Shown: one piece after another, positions 38,395 through 46,909 of the stretch
Layout of the letters: every line of letters starts with the position of its first letter
Numbering within the stretch: the first letter of the stretch is position 1
DNA from: Actinoplanes sp. L3-i22
GTDB lineage: Bacteria; Actinomycetota; Actinomycetes; Mycobacteriales; Micromonosporaceae
DNA length: 64,000 nucleotides
Direction: 5' to 3'
NCBI RefSeq assembly: GCF_019704555.1
Contig: NZ_AP024745.1
Location: forward strand, 227,001-291,000
The notes under the pieces: generated by a model
The model's input: the letters and a program-made list of their open reading frames with translations, nothing else
The model's database searches: none
What the model was told of the DNA's origin: nothing
Position numbers and translations under genes: made by a program

Positions 38395-39927
38395 ATGGGA
38401 GAGCTCAAACTGCCCCCGATCGACTACAGCGCGCTGGCGCCCATGTTGATCCTCTTCGGGGTGGCCTGTGTCGGGGTCCTCATCGAGGTGCTCGTCCCGC
38501 GGAAGTCGCGCAACGTCGTCCAGTTGGTGTTCACCCTGCTGGGCGTGGTGGCGGCGCTGATCGTGCTGATCATCAACCGGAACACCCGGATCGTCACGAT
38601 CGGCGGCGCGGTCGCCTTCGACGGTCCGACGGTGTTCCTGCAGGGCGCGATCCTGCTGCTCGGCGCGGTGTCGCTGCTGCTGATCGGCGAGCGCTCGGTG
38701 GAGGCGGGCGGCGCGTTCGTCGCCCAGGCGGCCGTCGTGGTCGGCTCGGACAAGGACAGCCGCCAGTCGGCCGGTCAGCCGGGCCTCACCGAGGTGTACC
38801 CGCTGGCCGCCTTCGCGCTCGGCGGCATGCTGCTCTTCGTCGCCGCGAACGACCTGCTCACCATGTTCGTGGCGCTGGAGGTCTTCTCGCTGCCGCTGTA
38901 CCTGCTGTGCGCGCTGGCCCGTCGCCGGCGCCTGCTCAGCCAGGAGGCCGCGCTCAAGTACTTCCTGCTCGGGTCGTACGCCTCGGCGTTCTTCCTGTTC
39001 GGCGTCGCGCTGCTGTACGGCTTCGCCGGCGGCGTCCAGCTCGGCGTCATCCACGACGCGGTCGCCGACCCGCAGCGCAGCCAGGTGCTGCTCTACGGCG
39101 GCCTGGGCCTGGTCGCGATCGGTCTGCTCTTCAAGAGCGCGCTCGCCCCGTTCCACGTCTGGACACCGGACGTCTACCAGGGCGCGCCCACACCGATCAC
39201 CGCGTTCATGGCGGCCTGCACCAAGGTCGCCGCGTTCGGGGCCCTGCTCCGCGTGCTCTACGTGGCGTTCGAGGGCGTGCGCTGGGACTTCCAGCCGGTG
39301 CTCGGCACGGTCGCGGTGCTCACCATGCTTCTCGGCTCGATCCTGGCGGTCACCCAGACCGACATGAAGCGGCTGCTGGCCTACTCGTCGATCGCCAACG
39401 CCGGCTACCTGATGGTCGGCGTGCTGGCGCTCAACCCGGACGGCCTGAGCAGCACGATGTTCTACCTGGTCGCGTACGGCTTCTCGGTGCTCGCCGCGTT
39501 CGCCATCGTGAGCCTGGTCCGGGACTCGGACGGCGAGGCCACCCACCTGTCCCGCTGGGCCGGAATCGGCCGCAAGAGCCCGCTGCTCGCCGGCGTGTTC
39601 ACGCTGATCCTGCTGGCCTTCGCCGGCATCCCGCTGACCAGTGGCTTCACCGCCAAGTTCGCGGTCTTCGGGGCGGCCATCGACGGCGGACAGACCTGGC
39701 TGGTCATCTTCGGCGTGGTCAGCAGCATGCTGATCGCCTTCCCGTACCTGCGGGTCGTCGTGCTGATGTGGCAGTCGGAGCCGAGCGAGTCGACCCCGGC
39801 GGTCTCCATCCCGGGCTTCCTGACCTCGGCGGCCCTGGGCCTCGGGGTGCTCGTGACGGTCGCGCTGGGCCTGTTCCCGGCGCCGCTGATCGATCTGACG
39901 CGAGAGGCGTCCCAGTTCGTCCGCTGA
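38395..39927 (+). CDS. nuoN: NADH-quinone oxidoreductase subunit N
   Basis: Third antiporter-like subunit, 510 aa, last gene of the operon. Marks: FVALEVFSLPLYLLCALARR, EAALKYFLLGSYASAFFLFG, FKSALAPFHVWTPDVYQGAP and LLAYSSIANAGYLMVG. All 14 subunits A-N are present and intact in standard order. A strong terminator follows 6 bp after its stop. Confidence 0.96.
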   Translation: MGELKLPPIDYSALAPMLILFGVACVGVLIEVLVPRKSRNVVQLVFTLLGVVAALIVLIINRNTRIVTIGGAVAFDGPTVFLQGAILLLGAVSLLLIGERSVEAGGAFVAQAAVVVGSDKDSRQSAGQPGLTEVYPLAAFALGGMLLFVAANDLLTMFVALEVFSLPLYLLCALARRRRLLSQEAALKYFLLGSYASAFFLFGVALLYGFAGGVQLGVIHDAVADPQRSQVLLYGGLGLVAIGLLFKSALAPFHVWTPDVYQGAPTPITAFMAACTKVAAFGALLRVLYVAFEGVRWDFQPVLGTVAVLTMLLGSILAVTQTDMKRLLAYSSIANAGYLMVGVLALNPDGLSSTMFYLVAYGFSVLAAFAIVSLVRDSDGEATHLSRWAGIGRKSPLLAGVFTLILLAFAGIPLTSGFTAKFAVFGAAIDGGQTWLVIFGVVSSMLIAFPYLRVVVLMWQSEPSESTPAVSIPGFLTSAALGLGVLVTVALGLFPAPLIDLTREASQFVR

Positions 39928-39933
39928 ACCTGG

Positions 39934-39975
39934 AACGCCAGTGGCCCCGGCAGCTTGCCGGGGCCACTGGCGTTT
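39934..39975 (+). terminator. Rho-independent terminator of the nuo operon
   Basis: A nearly perfect 18-bp stem starting AACGCCAGTGGCCCCGGC (39934-39951) pairs with GCCGGGGCCACTGGCGTT (39957-39974), loop AGCTT, followed by TTTAT. It starts six bases after the nuoN stop and is the clearest intrinsic terminator in the window. Confidence 0.93.
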
Positions 39976-40002
39976 ATCGGTCGTCAACGAGATCCACTTA
40001 AG

Positions 40003-40923
40003 ATGCCGCGCGTGACTTCTCTGCCCGCTGTGATCGACGCCTACCGCACCTGCGAGCTGGCGACCCTGACCAAGGACGGCTCGCCGGTCGCCTGGCCCAC
40101 GTCGGGCCTGCGTCTGGACGACGGGACGTTCCTGCTGACCACGTCGCTGGGGTACCCGCAGAAGGCGTACAACATCCGCCGGGACAGCCGGGTGGCGCTG
40201 CTCTTCTCCGAGCCGGCCGCGAGCGGGCTGGCGGCGCCCGAGCAGATCCTGGTGCGCGGCGTCGCGACCTGCCCGGAGGAGGTGCACACCGAGCCCTCCG
40301 GCGATCTGGGCCGGCTCTGGGCGCTGCTGATGGAGCGCCAGCCGTCGAGCCAGAAGTATCTGAACTGGCCGACCAACACGATGACCGATTTTTATTACAT
40401 GCGACTCAAGATCACCGTGCAGCCGACCAAGGTGGTGACCCGCCCGTTGCCGACCGTGTCGAATGCGGTCACCGCGACCGGTCTGCTCGGCGCCGAGGTG
40501 CTGGCGCAGTACCCGACCGTGGTCCTGATCGCGATCGACGAGGCGGGCGCACCGACCCTGGTCCGGACCACGGTCGCGGCCGAGGCGGACGGCTACCGGG
40601 TCGAGGTGCCGGAGGGCACCGGGATCGCCGAGGGCCCGGCCGGCCTGCTCGTCCACCGGCACGACGAGAAGCTGGCCGGCCTGCACAACGCGAACATCCG
40701 CGGCATCCTGACCGCGGACGAGAAGGGCTGGCTGCTGCTCCCGTCGAAGCTGGTCGAGCCGGGCCAGCGGAGCCGGGCGAGCGTCCTGGATCCGATCCGG
40801 ATCGGTCGTGAGTGCCAGGCCACCACTCGCCGCTATCTGGACCGCCGGAACCTGGCCCGACCGTCCATCCCGTGGGACGCCTACCGGGCCATCCGTGCGA
40901 GCCTGCCGAAAAGCAATTCTTGA
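40003..40923 (+). CDS. Pyridoxamine-5'-phosphate-oxidase-like (FMN/F420 split-barrel) protein
   Basis: A 306-aa protein whose N-terminal half is a split beta-barrel: IDAYRTCELATLTKDGSPVA, WPTSGLRLDDGTFLLTTSLG, YPQKAYNIRRDSRVALLFSE. Relatives bind FMN or F420 and reduce small molecules or act on F420-linked substrates. The C-terminal half (from about 170) contains a second, less clear barrel-like part. I chose ATG 40003, as earlier in-frame codons overlap the nuo terminator; GTG 40012 is possible. TTCTTGATCTT spans its stop. Function unknown. Confidence 0.75.
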   Translation: MPRVTSLPAVIDAYRTCELATLTKDGSPVAWPTSGLRLDDGTFLLTTSLGYPQKAYNIRRDSRVALLFSEPAASGLAAPEQILVRGVATCPEEVHTEPSGDLGRLWALLMERQPSSQKYLNWPTNTMTDFYYMRLKITVQPTKVVTRPLPTVSNAVTATGLLGAEVLAQYPTVVLIAIDEAGAPTLVRTTVAAEADGYRVEVPEGTGIAEGPAGLLVHRHDEKLAGLHNANIRGILTADEKGWLLLPSKLVEPGQRSRASVLDPIRIGRECQATTRRYLDRRNLARPSIPWDAYRAIRASLPKSNS

Positions 40924-40927
40924 TCTT
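40917..40927. repeat. TTCTTGATCTT motif, second exact copy
   Basis: The same 11-mer as at 3061-3071, here across the TGA of the split-barrel gene. See that entry; a gene-end signal is possible. Confidence 0.4.
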
Positions 40928-40984
40928 GTGACTCATACCCCTGGGACTGAAACCGGTGGGCCGGTATGGCATCGTGGGAGCGTG

Positions 40985-41998
40985 GTGAGCACCGGTGATC
41001 TGACGTTGTCGTCGCTGGGCCTCGACGTCGATCCCGTGATGGACGCGTCGGTGTCGGCGATGCTGGCCGCCGTCGAGGAAGCGCTGCGGGTCCACGTCGC
41101 CAGCGCCGACCCGCTGGTGACCGAGGCCGCCCGTCATCTCGCCGACGCCGGCGGCAAGCGGCTGCGGCCGATCCTGGTGGCGCTGGCCGCGCAGTTCGGC
41201 GACCCGGCCCGCCCCGAGCTGATCGACGCGGCCAACGTGGTCGAGCTGACCCACCTGGCCACGCTCTACCACGACGACGTCATGGACGAGGCGCCGGTTC
41301 GCCGCGGCACCCCGAGCGCCAACGCGCGCTGGGGCAACTCGGTGGCCATCCTGGTCGGTGACTACCTGTTCGCCCAGGCCGCGGAGCTGGCCGCCAAGCT
41401 CGGCACCGAGGCGGTGCACCTGCAGGCGCAGACCTTCTCCCGCCTGGTCCACGGCCAGATCGCGGAAACCGTCGGCCCGCGCGACCGCGATCCGATCGAG
41501 CACTACCTGCAGGTCATCGCGGACAAGACCGGCTCGCTGATCGCCACCGCGGCCCGCTTCGGCGGCCTGTTCTCCGGCGCCCGGCCCGAGGTCGTCGAGG
41601 CGCTCGCGGGCTACGGCGAGATCATCGGCCTGGTCTTCCAGCTCTCCGACGACCTGCTGGACATCGCCTCCGAGTCGGTCCAGTCCGGCAAGACGCCCGG
41701 CACCGACCTGCGCGAGGGCGTGCCCACGCTGCCGGTTCTCTACGCCCTGGCCGGCGACGACGCGGATCCGGCCGCGGCCCGCCTGCGCGAGCTGCTCTCG
41801 GCCGGCCCGATCACCGACGACGCGCTGCACGCCGAGGCGCTGACGCTGCTGCGTGAGTCGGCGGCGATGAAGCAGGCCCGCGAGACCGTGCGCGGCTATG
41901 CGGAGGAGGCGCGGGCGCGCCTGGCCCCGCTGCCGGACGGCGAGGCGAAGCGCGCGATGGAAAGCCTCTGCGACTACATCGCCGACCGGACCAACTAA
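40985..41998 (+). CDS. Polyprenyl diphosphate synthase
   Basis: A trans-prenyltransferase of 337 aa that elongates isoprenoid chains, most likely the side chain of menaquinone. First Asp-rich motif LYHDDVMDEAPVRRG with DDVMD at 97-101; second FQLSDDLLDIAS near 222-226. The residue five before the first motif is Ala/Thr-type, not bulky (THLATLYHDD), in keeping with long-chain products. GTG 40985 follows GGGAG; GTG 40982 is the other choice. It lies just downstream of nuo, as in other actinomycetes. Product length is inferred. Confidence 0.9.
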   Translation: MSTGDLTLSSLGLDVDPVMDASVSAMLAAVEEALRVHVASADPLVTEAARHLADAGGKRLRPILVALAAQFGDPARPELIDAANVVELTHLATLYHDDVMDEAPVRRGTPSANARWGNSVAILVGDYLFAQAAELAAKLGTEAVHLQAQTFSRLVHGQIAETVGPRDRDPIEHYLQVIADKTGSLIATAARFGGLFSGARPEVVEALAGYGEIIGLVFQLSDDLLDIASESVQSGKTPGTDLREGVPTLPVLYALAGDDADPAAARLRELLSAGPITDDALHAEALTLLRESAAMKQARETVRGYAEEARARLAPLPDGEAKRAMESLCDYIADRTN

Positions 41999-42012
41999 CT
42001 TCAAGATTTTCT

Positions 42013-42132
42013 TTGCCTCGGTCCGCCGGGGTACAGATCGTCGCTCCCGCGGGGACCCTTCCGGGCCTCGCAAGGGCGCGGGGCGCCCAGAACACGAGGC
42101 CCGCAAGGGCGACGTCCGTGGCTGGTTGCGGT
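42013..42132 (+). repeat. 120-bp dispersed structured element, copy B
   Basis: The most diverged of the three copies: its 5' part reads TTGCCTCGGTCCGCCGGGGT. Outer stem GGGCCTCG (42063-42070) with CGAGGCCC (42095-42102) shows a compensatory T-A to C-G change against copy A; inner stem GGGCGC/GCGCCC (42074-42079, 42083-42088) is unchanged. It starts 15 bp after the polyprenyl synthase stop, in the same direction, and ends before the convergent MFS gene. TCAAGATTTTC precedes it. Confidence 0.88.
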
Positions 42133-42155
42133 TTACCCCACAAAAACCCGGTCCC

Positions 42156-43337
42156 CTATGCGGTGTGCCGGCCGAGCAGTCGGCTACCCAGAAGCATCAG
42201 GACCGCGGCCAATACCATGGCGATCGAGGCGACGGTCCACATCGTGGGATAGCCGGCCGCGTCGGCGACCGCTCCGAGGCCGAGCGGGCCGACGCAGCCG
42301 CCGGTGTAGACGCCGGTCTGGGTGATCGACGTGGCCGCGGCCGGGGCCTGGGGATGCAGGCGCACCACGGCGAAGTTCAGCAGACCGGGCCAGGCCCAGC
42401 CGAAGCCGAACCCCAGCACGACGCCGGCCACCAGGGCGCTCTCACCGCGTACCGCGAGCAGGGCCAACCCCAGCGCGCCGCAGGCGAGCAGCGCGGCGAT
42501 CGTGCCCACCTGCCGACCCGGCCGTCGATCCGCCTGCCAGCCGCCGGTGATCCGGGCCAGGCCGCAGATCGCGCCGCCGAGGGTGAGGGTGAGTCCGGCG
42601 GACGCCGGATCGATGCCGTGCGAGACGGCCGACGACACCAGGAACGTGCCGAGGGCGTTGGCGGCGGCCGCGGCGAGCATGGCGGCGAGTCCGATAACGA
42701 CCAGTGCGCCGGTCGCCGGCCCGTGCTCCCTCGGTGGCTTGCGGACCACCGGTTCGGCCGGCACCACCAGGATCGCCGCGCAGGCCAGTGCGCCGGCCGC
42801 GACGAAGGCCCAGCGCCAGCCGACGGTCAGCGCGACCACCGGGACCGCCGCGCCGGCCAGCAGGGTGCTGACCGGGATGGCGGCCTGCTTCACGCCGAAC
42901 GTGAAGCCCTGCCGGTGCAACGGCACCTGCCGGGACAGGCTGGTGTTGCTGGCCAGCTGGCCCATCGCGTTGCCGACCGCGCTGACCGACAGGATCGCGA
43001 TCAGGCTCCACAGTGACCTCGCGACGGCCGCGACCATGATCAGCGAGGCCGCCGAGAGGCCGATGCCGGTGCGCGAGATCCGGGTGGCGCCGAATCGCTC
43101 GACCAGCGCTCCGGCCGGGACGGAGGCGAGCGCGCTCACGCCGAAGTAGGCGGAGACCACCAGCCCGAGCCCGGCCGGACTGAAGCCGAGTTCCTCGCGT
43201 ACCTGAACGGCGAGCCCGCCGACCAGGAAGACCGGTATCGAAACAGAAATGGTCGTGGTAAGGGCCCCGATCGTGGCCCGCGTGGCGTTTTGCCTGGTGG
43301 ACGCGGGTACTCGCGGGCGATTCGAGGCAGTTGGCAT
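42156..43337 (-). CDS. MFS transporter
   Basis: A 393-aa major facilitator with about 12 helices. The loop 2-3 motif is GALVERFGATRISRTG and helix 5 has LHRQGFTFGVKQAAIPVSTL, similar to the cyanate/ NarK-like CynX group and sugar-phosphate-type exporters. ATG 43337 was chosen; the frame runs up to 43436 but those residues are basic and lie in the divergent promoter region. Divergent from an IclR regulator, which probably controls it. Substrate unknown. Confidence 0.82.
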   Translation of the reverse strand: MPTASNRPRVPASTRQNATRATIGALTTTISVSIPVFLVGGLAVQVREELGFSPAGLGLVVSAYFGVSALASVPAGALVERFGATRISRTGIGLSAASLIMVAAVARSLWSLIAILSVSAVGNAMGQLASNTSLSRQVPLHRQGFTFGVKQAAIPVSTLLAGAAVPVVALTVGWRWAFVAAGALACAAILVVPAEPVVRKPPREHGPATGALVVIGLAAMLAAAAANALGTFLVSSAVSHGIDPASAGLTLTLGGAICGLARITGGWQADRRPGRQVGTIAALLACGALGLALLAVRGESALVAGVVLGFGFGWAWPGLLNFAVVRLHPQAPAAATSITQTGVYTGGCVGPLGLGAVADAAGYPTMWTVASIAMVLAAVLMLLGSRLLGRHTA

Positions 43338-43490
43338 CGGACGCAGACTAAGCCAATTCGGACACGTTCGGACACGCCCCGTTCTATTGATCACACCCGC
43401 TGTGCAAATCGATCGTGATCCACATGCTTTTGGCATTCCGTCGCCGTGAGTTTCTTCATATGGTGTAAGTCCCTGGCCTCGGAGGTAGCT
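43338..43490. promoter_or_regulatory. Divergent control region of the MFS and IclR genes
   Basis: This 153-bp gap has a tandem 10-bp repeat TTCGGACACG (43357-43366, 43367-43376) and an interrupted dyad GATCAC...GTGATC (about 43389-43420). These are candidate regulator sites. CATATG-like sequence near 43459 may be part of the IclR promoter. Sites are suggested by symmetry only. Confidence 0.4.
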
Positions 43491-44285
43491 GTGCGTGACC
43501 CCCTAGCGGAGCCGTCAGATCTCATCCGGAGCGTGTCGCGGGCCCTGCGTGTGCTGGAGTCGGTCGGCCGGGCACCGCGCGGGCTCACGGTGAAACAGAT
43601 CGCCCGGCGCTGCGAGCTGACCGTCGCGACGACCTATCACCTCGTGCGCACGCTCGCCTATGAGGGCTACGTGATTCGCCGAGAGGACGGGACGTACATC
43701 GTCGGCCTGGAGATCGCGGATCGATATCGCGAGCTCGTGTCGGCGTTCCGGGGTCCACCAGCGGTCGGCGACGCGCTGCGCCGCGCCGCCCTGGACACCG
43801 GGTACAGCCACTACCTGGGCCGCTTCGTCGGCGGCCGGATAGCGGTGACCGCCTCCGCCGAGGGCGCCCGCTCGCCGTTCCTCGACGACGTCGCCCCCGG
43901 TTTCGACGAGGGCGGGCACGCGACCGCGCTGGGCAAGGCGCTGCTCGCCACGCTCACCCCCGATCAGCGGTCGCGCTACCTGCGCGACTACGGGATGCGG
44001 GCGTTCACCCCGACGACGCTGACCACGGGCGAGGCGCTCGAGGCCGATCTCGCCGCGGGCGAGCGACGGGGCATGCAGATCGAAATGGGACAGTTCCGGC
44101 AGGGGCTGGCCTCCGCCGCGGTGGTCGTGGTCGCCGATCGGGACATGGAGCGCCGGCTCGTGCTCGCCTGTTCGATGCCGGCCGCCGAGATGCTGACGTC
44201 GGCCCGGGTGGTCCGAGCGAAGCTGACCGCCGCCGCCCGGAATGTCGCCGAAGCGCTCTCCGGCGGCGAGTCCGCCACCGCCTGA
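43491..44285 (+). CDS. IclR-family transcriptional regulator
   Basis: A 264-aa regulator. Winged helix at about 10-75: SVSRALRVLESVGRAPRGLT, then the recognition helix CELTVATTYHLVRTLAYEGY; the effector domain follows with SHYLGRFVGGRIAVTASAEG, HATALGKALLATL and a closing IclR C-terminal pattern. GTG 43491 has GGAGG five bases upstream; an upstream GTG at 43446 has none. Divergent from the MFS gene that it likely regulates. Ligand unknown. Confidence 0.87.
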   Translation: MRDPLAEPSDLIRSVSRALRVLESVGRAPRGLTVKQIARRCELTVATTYHLVRTLAYEGYVIRREDGTYIVGLEIADRYRELVSAFRGPPAVGDALRRAALDTGYSHYLGRFVGGRIAVTASAEGARSPFLDDVAPGFDEGGHATALGKALLATLTPDQRSRYLRDYGMRAFTPTTLTTGEALEADLAAGERRGMQIEMGQFRQGLASAAVVVVADRDMERRLVLACSMPAAEMLTSARVVRAKLTAAARNVAEALSGGESATA

Positions 44286-44477
44286 CGCCATTCTGTGCTC
44301 GTTCACAGATCATTCGGCGCAGACGATTGTTTCCGGAGCGTTTTCGCAGCCCGGGCACTTTTTGAGTGACCGAATCGCTACAGCTTGAGGTGCGGCTTTA
44401 AGAGATATTTGAACCTCCACGGCGGTTGTCGCGTACCAAAGTGCGGACGACGGGAAGCCGGCTGGAGGCGGGGAAAC

Positions 44478-45221
44478 ATGCGGTGTGAGGACGGGCACGA
44501 CGACGCCGCGTACGTCCTCGGCGCGCTGTCGCCGGCGGAGCGCGCGGCCTACGAACAGCACCTGGCGACGTGCTCGTTCTGCCGGGAGGCGGTGGCCGAT
44601 CTGTCCCGGGTGCCGGACATGCTGGACCGGCTCGACGCGGACGAGTTCGCCAAGCTGCTGGACCCCTCGCTGAGCCCGGTGTTGCCGGAGCGTTCCTACC
44701 GGAACGGCCCGCGATCGGCGGGGCTGTCCTCGCACGGCTCCCCACACGGCACCTCGTCGCATGGCGGTTCGTCGCACGGTTCGCCACCGCGGGTGAAGAC
44801 CTTCCCGGTCCGGCTGATGAGCACGCTCGCCGCGGCCCTGCTGATCGTGGTGCTCGGCGGCGGAGTCACGCTGTGGCTGATGAACCGGCCCGCGGCCGGC
44901 AGCGGCGCGGTCGGGCCGGCCGTGGCGATGGCCGCGGTCCAGCCGAACTCACCGATCACGGCGACCATCCGGGTGACCGGAACCGCCGGCGGGAGCCGGG
45001 TGGAGATGATCTGCACGTACGCGGCCTCGGAGAAGCCGTATACGTTCCGGCTGATCGCCTACGGTCCCGATGATCAGAGCGAGCAGCTCGGGTCCTGGAC
45101 GCCGCAGCCCGGGGCGGAGTTCTCGATGCAGGGGGCCACGCATTTTCCGGCGGAGAGCCTGGATCGGCTGGATCTGGTGCGCTTCGACGGGACGATCATG
45201 CTGACCTACCGTCCTCGTTGA
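44478..45221 (+). CDS. Membrane anti-sigma-factor-like protein with zinc-binding N-terminus
   Basis: A 247-aa protein. The N-terminus has the anti-sigma zinc motif: His in CEDGHDDAAYVLGALSPAER and EQHLATCSFC (H-x3-C-x2-C) near residues 28-38. A Ser/His-rich linker (SSHGSPHGTSSHGGSSHGS) follows, one transmembrane helix near 119-141 (STLAAALLIVVLGGGVTLWL), then an extracytoplasmic beta-rich domain of about 100 residues. Such proteins hold an ECF sigma factor until a signal arrives. No sigma gene is adjacent in the window, so it may act on a distant one or be an orphan. ATG 44478 has GGAGG and GGGAA upstream. Confidence 0.75.
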   Translation: MRCEDGHDDAAYVLGALSPAERAAYEQHLATCSFCREAVADLSRVPDMLDRLDADEFAKLLDPSLSPVLPERSYRNGPRSAGLSSHGSPHGTSSHGGSSHGSPPRVKTFPVRLMSTLAAALLIVVLGGGVTLWLMNRPAAGSGAVGPAVAMAAVQPNSPITATIRVTGTAGGSRVEMICTYAASEKPYTFRLIAYGPDDQSEQLGSWTPQPGAEFSMQGATHFPAESLDRLDLVRFDGTIMLTYRPR

Positions 45222-45300
45222 CGGGCGCTCCCGGCGCGATTTCGGCGCCCTGATTCGCTTCCTCGCTCGCGCTGCGCTCCTCGCACGCCGTTCCTGCGCG

Positions 45301-45360
45301 CCCCGCGCTGCTCCTGCGCGCCCCGCGCTGCTCCTGCGCGCCCCGCGCTGCTCCTGCGCG
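45301..45360. repeat. 20-bp tandem repeat, three exact copies
   Basis: CCCCGCGCTGCTCCTGCGCG occurs exactly three times in a row (45301, 45321, 45341). It runs directly into the 29-bp array that follows, whose units share CTGCGCG. Part of a 540-bp gene-free region between the anti-sigma-like gene and rarD (convergent ends). Confidence 0.95.
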
Positions 45361-45534
45361 CACCGCGCCCCACGCACCGTTCCTGCGCGCACCGCGCCCC
45401 ACGCGCTGCTCCTGCGCGCACCGCGCCCCACGCGCCGTTCCTGCGCGCACCGCGCCCCACGCGCCGTTCCTGCGCGCACCGCGCCCCACGCGCCGTTCCT
45501 GCGCGCACCGCGCCCCACGCGCCGTTCCTGCGCA
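45361..45534. repeat. 29-bp tandem repeat, six copies
   Basis: Units CACCGCGCCCCACGCGCCGT plus TCCTGCGCG begin at 45361, 45390, 45419, 45448, 45477 and 45506; copies 3-5 are identical. The period is not divisible by three, so all three minus-strand frames stay open through the array as an artefact. No spacers vary, so it is not CRISPR. Recent slippage is implied by the exact copies. Confidence 0.95.
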
Positions 45535-45600
45535 CCGCGCTACCCGCCCGGCGCCCCGCGCGCCGTTCCCTGCGCGCGTCGCACCGCGTCGTTCTCCGCG

Positions 45601-45684
45601 CCGCTCACTTTCCCGCGCCGCTCACTTTCCCGCGCCGCTCACTTTCCCGCGCCGCTCACTTTCCCGCGCCGCTTACTTCCCGCG
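45601..45684. repeat. 17-bp tandem repeat, about five copies
   Basis: CCGCTCACTTTCCCGCG repeats at 45601, 45618, 45635 and 45652 exactly, then a diverged 16-bp copy at 45669. It ends 77 bp from the rarD stop. Together with the two arrays above it fills most of the gap 45222-45760, where no gene is supported. Confidence 0.95.
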
Positions 45685-45723
45685 CGCTGCCGCTTCCCTG
45701 GGCGCGTTGTTGTTTCTCTGGGC

Positions 45724-45758
45724 GGGCTGAACGCCGTACCAAATAAGGGTTTTGGGGG
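45724..45758 (-). repeat. Short dispersed hairpin motif, copy 2 (possible 3'-end signal)
   Basis: On the minus strand this reads CCCCCAAAACCCTTATTTGG then TACGGCGTTCAGCCC, close to the plus-strand stretch 4636-4670. CCAAA can pair with TTTGG. It starts three bases after the rarD stop, in rarD's direction, like copy 1 relative to its upstream gene. Confidence 0.5.
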
Positions 45759-45760
45759 TT

Positions 45761-46681
45761 TTAGGCAGGGGCGGCGGTGGCCTCGGCGGCGGCGCGGGAG
45801 CGGGCGGTGGCGCGGGCGCTGCGGAGGCCGTCCGCGGTGAAGATGATCAGGGCGATCCAGACCAGGCCGAAACCGGCGAGCCGGGCCGCCGGCATCGGCT
45901 CGTGGTAGATCAGGACGCCGCAGGCCAGCTGCAGGATCGGCGCCACGTACTGCAGGATGCCGAGGCCGACCAGCGGCACCCGGTTCGCGGCACCGGCGAA
46001 GAGCAGCAACGGTACGGCGGTGGCCACACCCGCGAACAGCATCAGGATCGTGTGCGTCGCCGAGACGTGCCCGAACTTCGCGCCACCGTCCAGGTTGAGC
46101 CAGGTCAGATAGGCCAGCGCGGGCAACGCCAGCACCGCCGACTCGATGAACAGGCCCTCGGCCGGCGGCAGCGACATCCGCTTCTTGATCAGGCTGTAGG
46201 AACCGAACGAGACGGCGAGCGTGAGCGCGATATACGGCAAGTGTCCGTAATCGATCGTCAGGATCGCGACCGCCAGCCCGCCGACGCCGACCGCGATCCA
46301 CTGCCAGAGGCGCAGTCGCTCATGCAACACGGTCACGCCGAGCAGGACCACGAACAGCGGGGTGATGAAGTAACCGAGCGCCGTCTCGACGACGCGGGAC
46401 GAGTTCACGCCGTAGATGTAGGTCGCCCAGTTCACCCCGATCAGCACCGCGGCCAGGGAGATTCCGCCGAGCAGGCGCGGCGTGCGCAGGATCCGCTTGA
46501 GGAAAGTCCAGTTCCGCATGCCGGTGAGCAGCAGCGCCACGAACACCACCGACCAGATCACGCGGTGGGACAGGATCTCCAGTGGCGGCGAGGGCTGGAG
46601 GAGCTTGAAATAGATCGGAAAGAAACCCCAGAGGGCGTACGCAGTGAAGCCGTACAGGTATCCGCGCCGCTCGTCGCTCAT
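45761..46681 (-). CDS. rarD: EamA-family transporter RarD
   Basis: A 306-aa membrane protein of the drug/metabolite transporter superfamily, with ten predicted helices in two EamA repeats. RarD marks: RRGYLYGFTAYALWGFFPIY at the N-terminus, HRVIWSVVFVALLL, NWATYIYGVNSSRVVETALG and GYFITPLFVVLLGV. Length is standard. A basic/Ala-rich tail closes it. RarD is named for chloramphenicol resistance but its substrate is unsettled. Confidence 0.88.
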   Translation of the reverse strand: MSDERRGYLYGFTAYALWGFFPIYFKLLQPSPPLEILSHRVIWSVVFVALLLTGMRNWTFLKRILRTPRLLGGISLAAVLIGVNWATYIYGVNSSRVVETALGYFITPLFVVLLGVTVLHERLRLWQWIAVGVGGLAVAILTIDYGHLPYIALTLAVSFGSYSLIKKRMSLPPAEGLFIESAVLALPALAYLTWLNLDGGAKFGHVSATHTILMLFAGVATAVPLLLFAGAANRVPLVGLGILQYVAPILQLACGVLIYHEPMPAARLAGFGLVWIALIIFTADGLRSARATARSRAAAEATAAPA

Positions 46682-46844
46682 GCCCTCACCGTAAGGGCAA
46701 CTCCGTAACCCGGTCCTTGCATATGTTCCAGGTCACCGGGCCAATCAGATGCCGCTGGCCTGGCCTCTTCCGCCTCGTCGGGGGCCCGTCACCGGCAGCC
46801 TCGTCGGGCCGTCACCGGCAGTCATGAAACGCCGTGGGTGCACG

Positions 46845-46879
46845 CGAGAGCGGGGCGCCCGGTCGGCGCCCCGCTCTCG
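46845..46879 (-). terminator. 15-bp hairpin after the holin-like gene
   Basis: CGAGAGCGGGGCGCC (46845-46859) pairs exactly with GGCGCCCCGCTCTCG (46865-46879), loop of five. It lies 31 bp beyond the stop of the minus-strand gene at 46910. No T tract follows on the minus strand, as is common for actinobacterial terminators. Confidence 0.7.
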
Positions 46880-46909
46880 TTACGTCGTGCGTTGGCTGCG
46901 CTGTGCGGT

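Noticed and set aside
45301..45534. Possible CRISPR array
   Set aside because: Units are contiguous with no unique spacers, and there are no cas genes.
45196..45535. Three overlapping minus-strand open frames with GRGARRNGAWGAVRAG-type repeats
   Set aside because: They arise from the 29-bp and 20-bp tandem arrays, whose period keeps all three frames open; no start site or homology.
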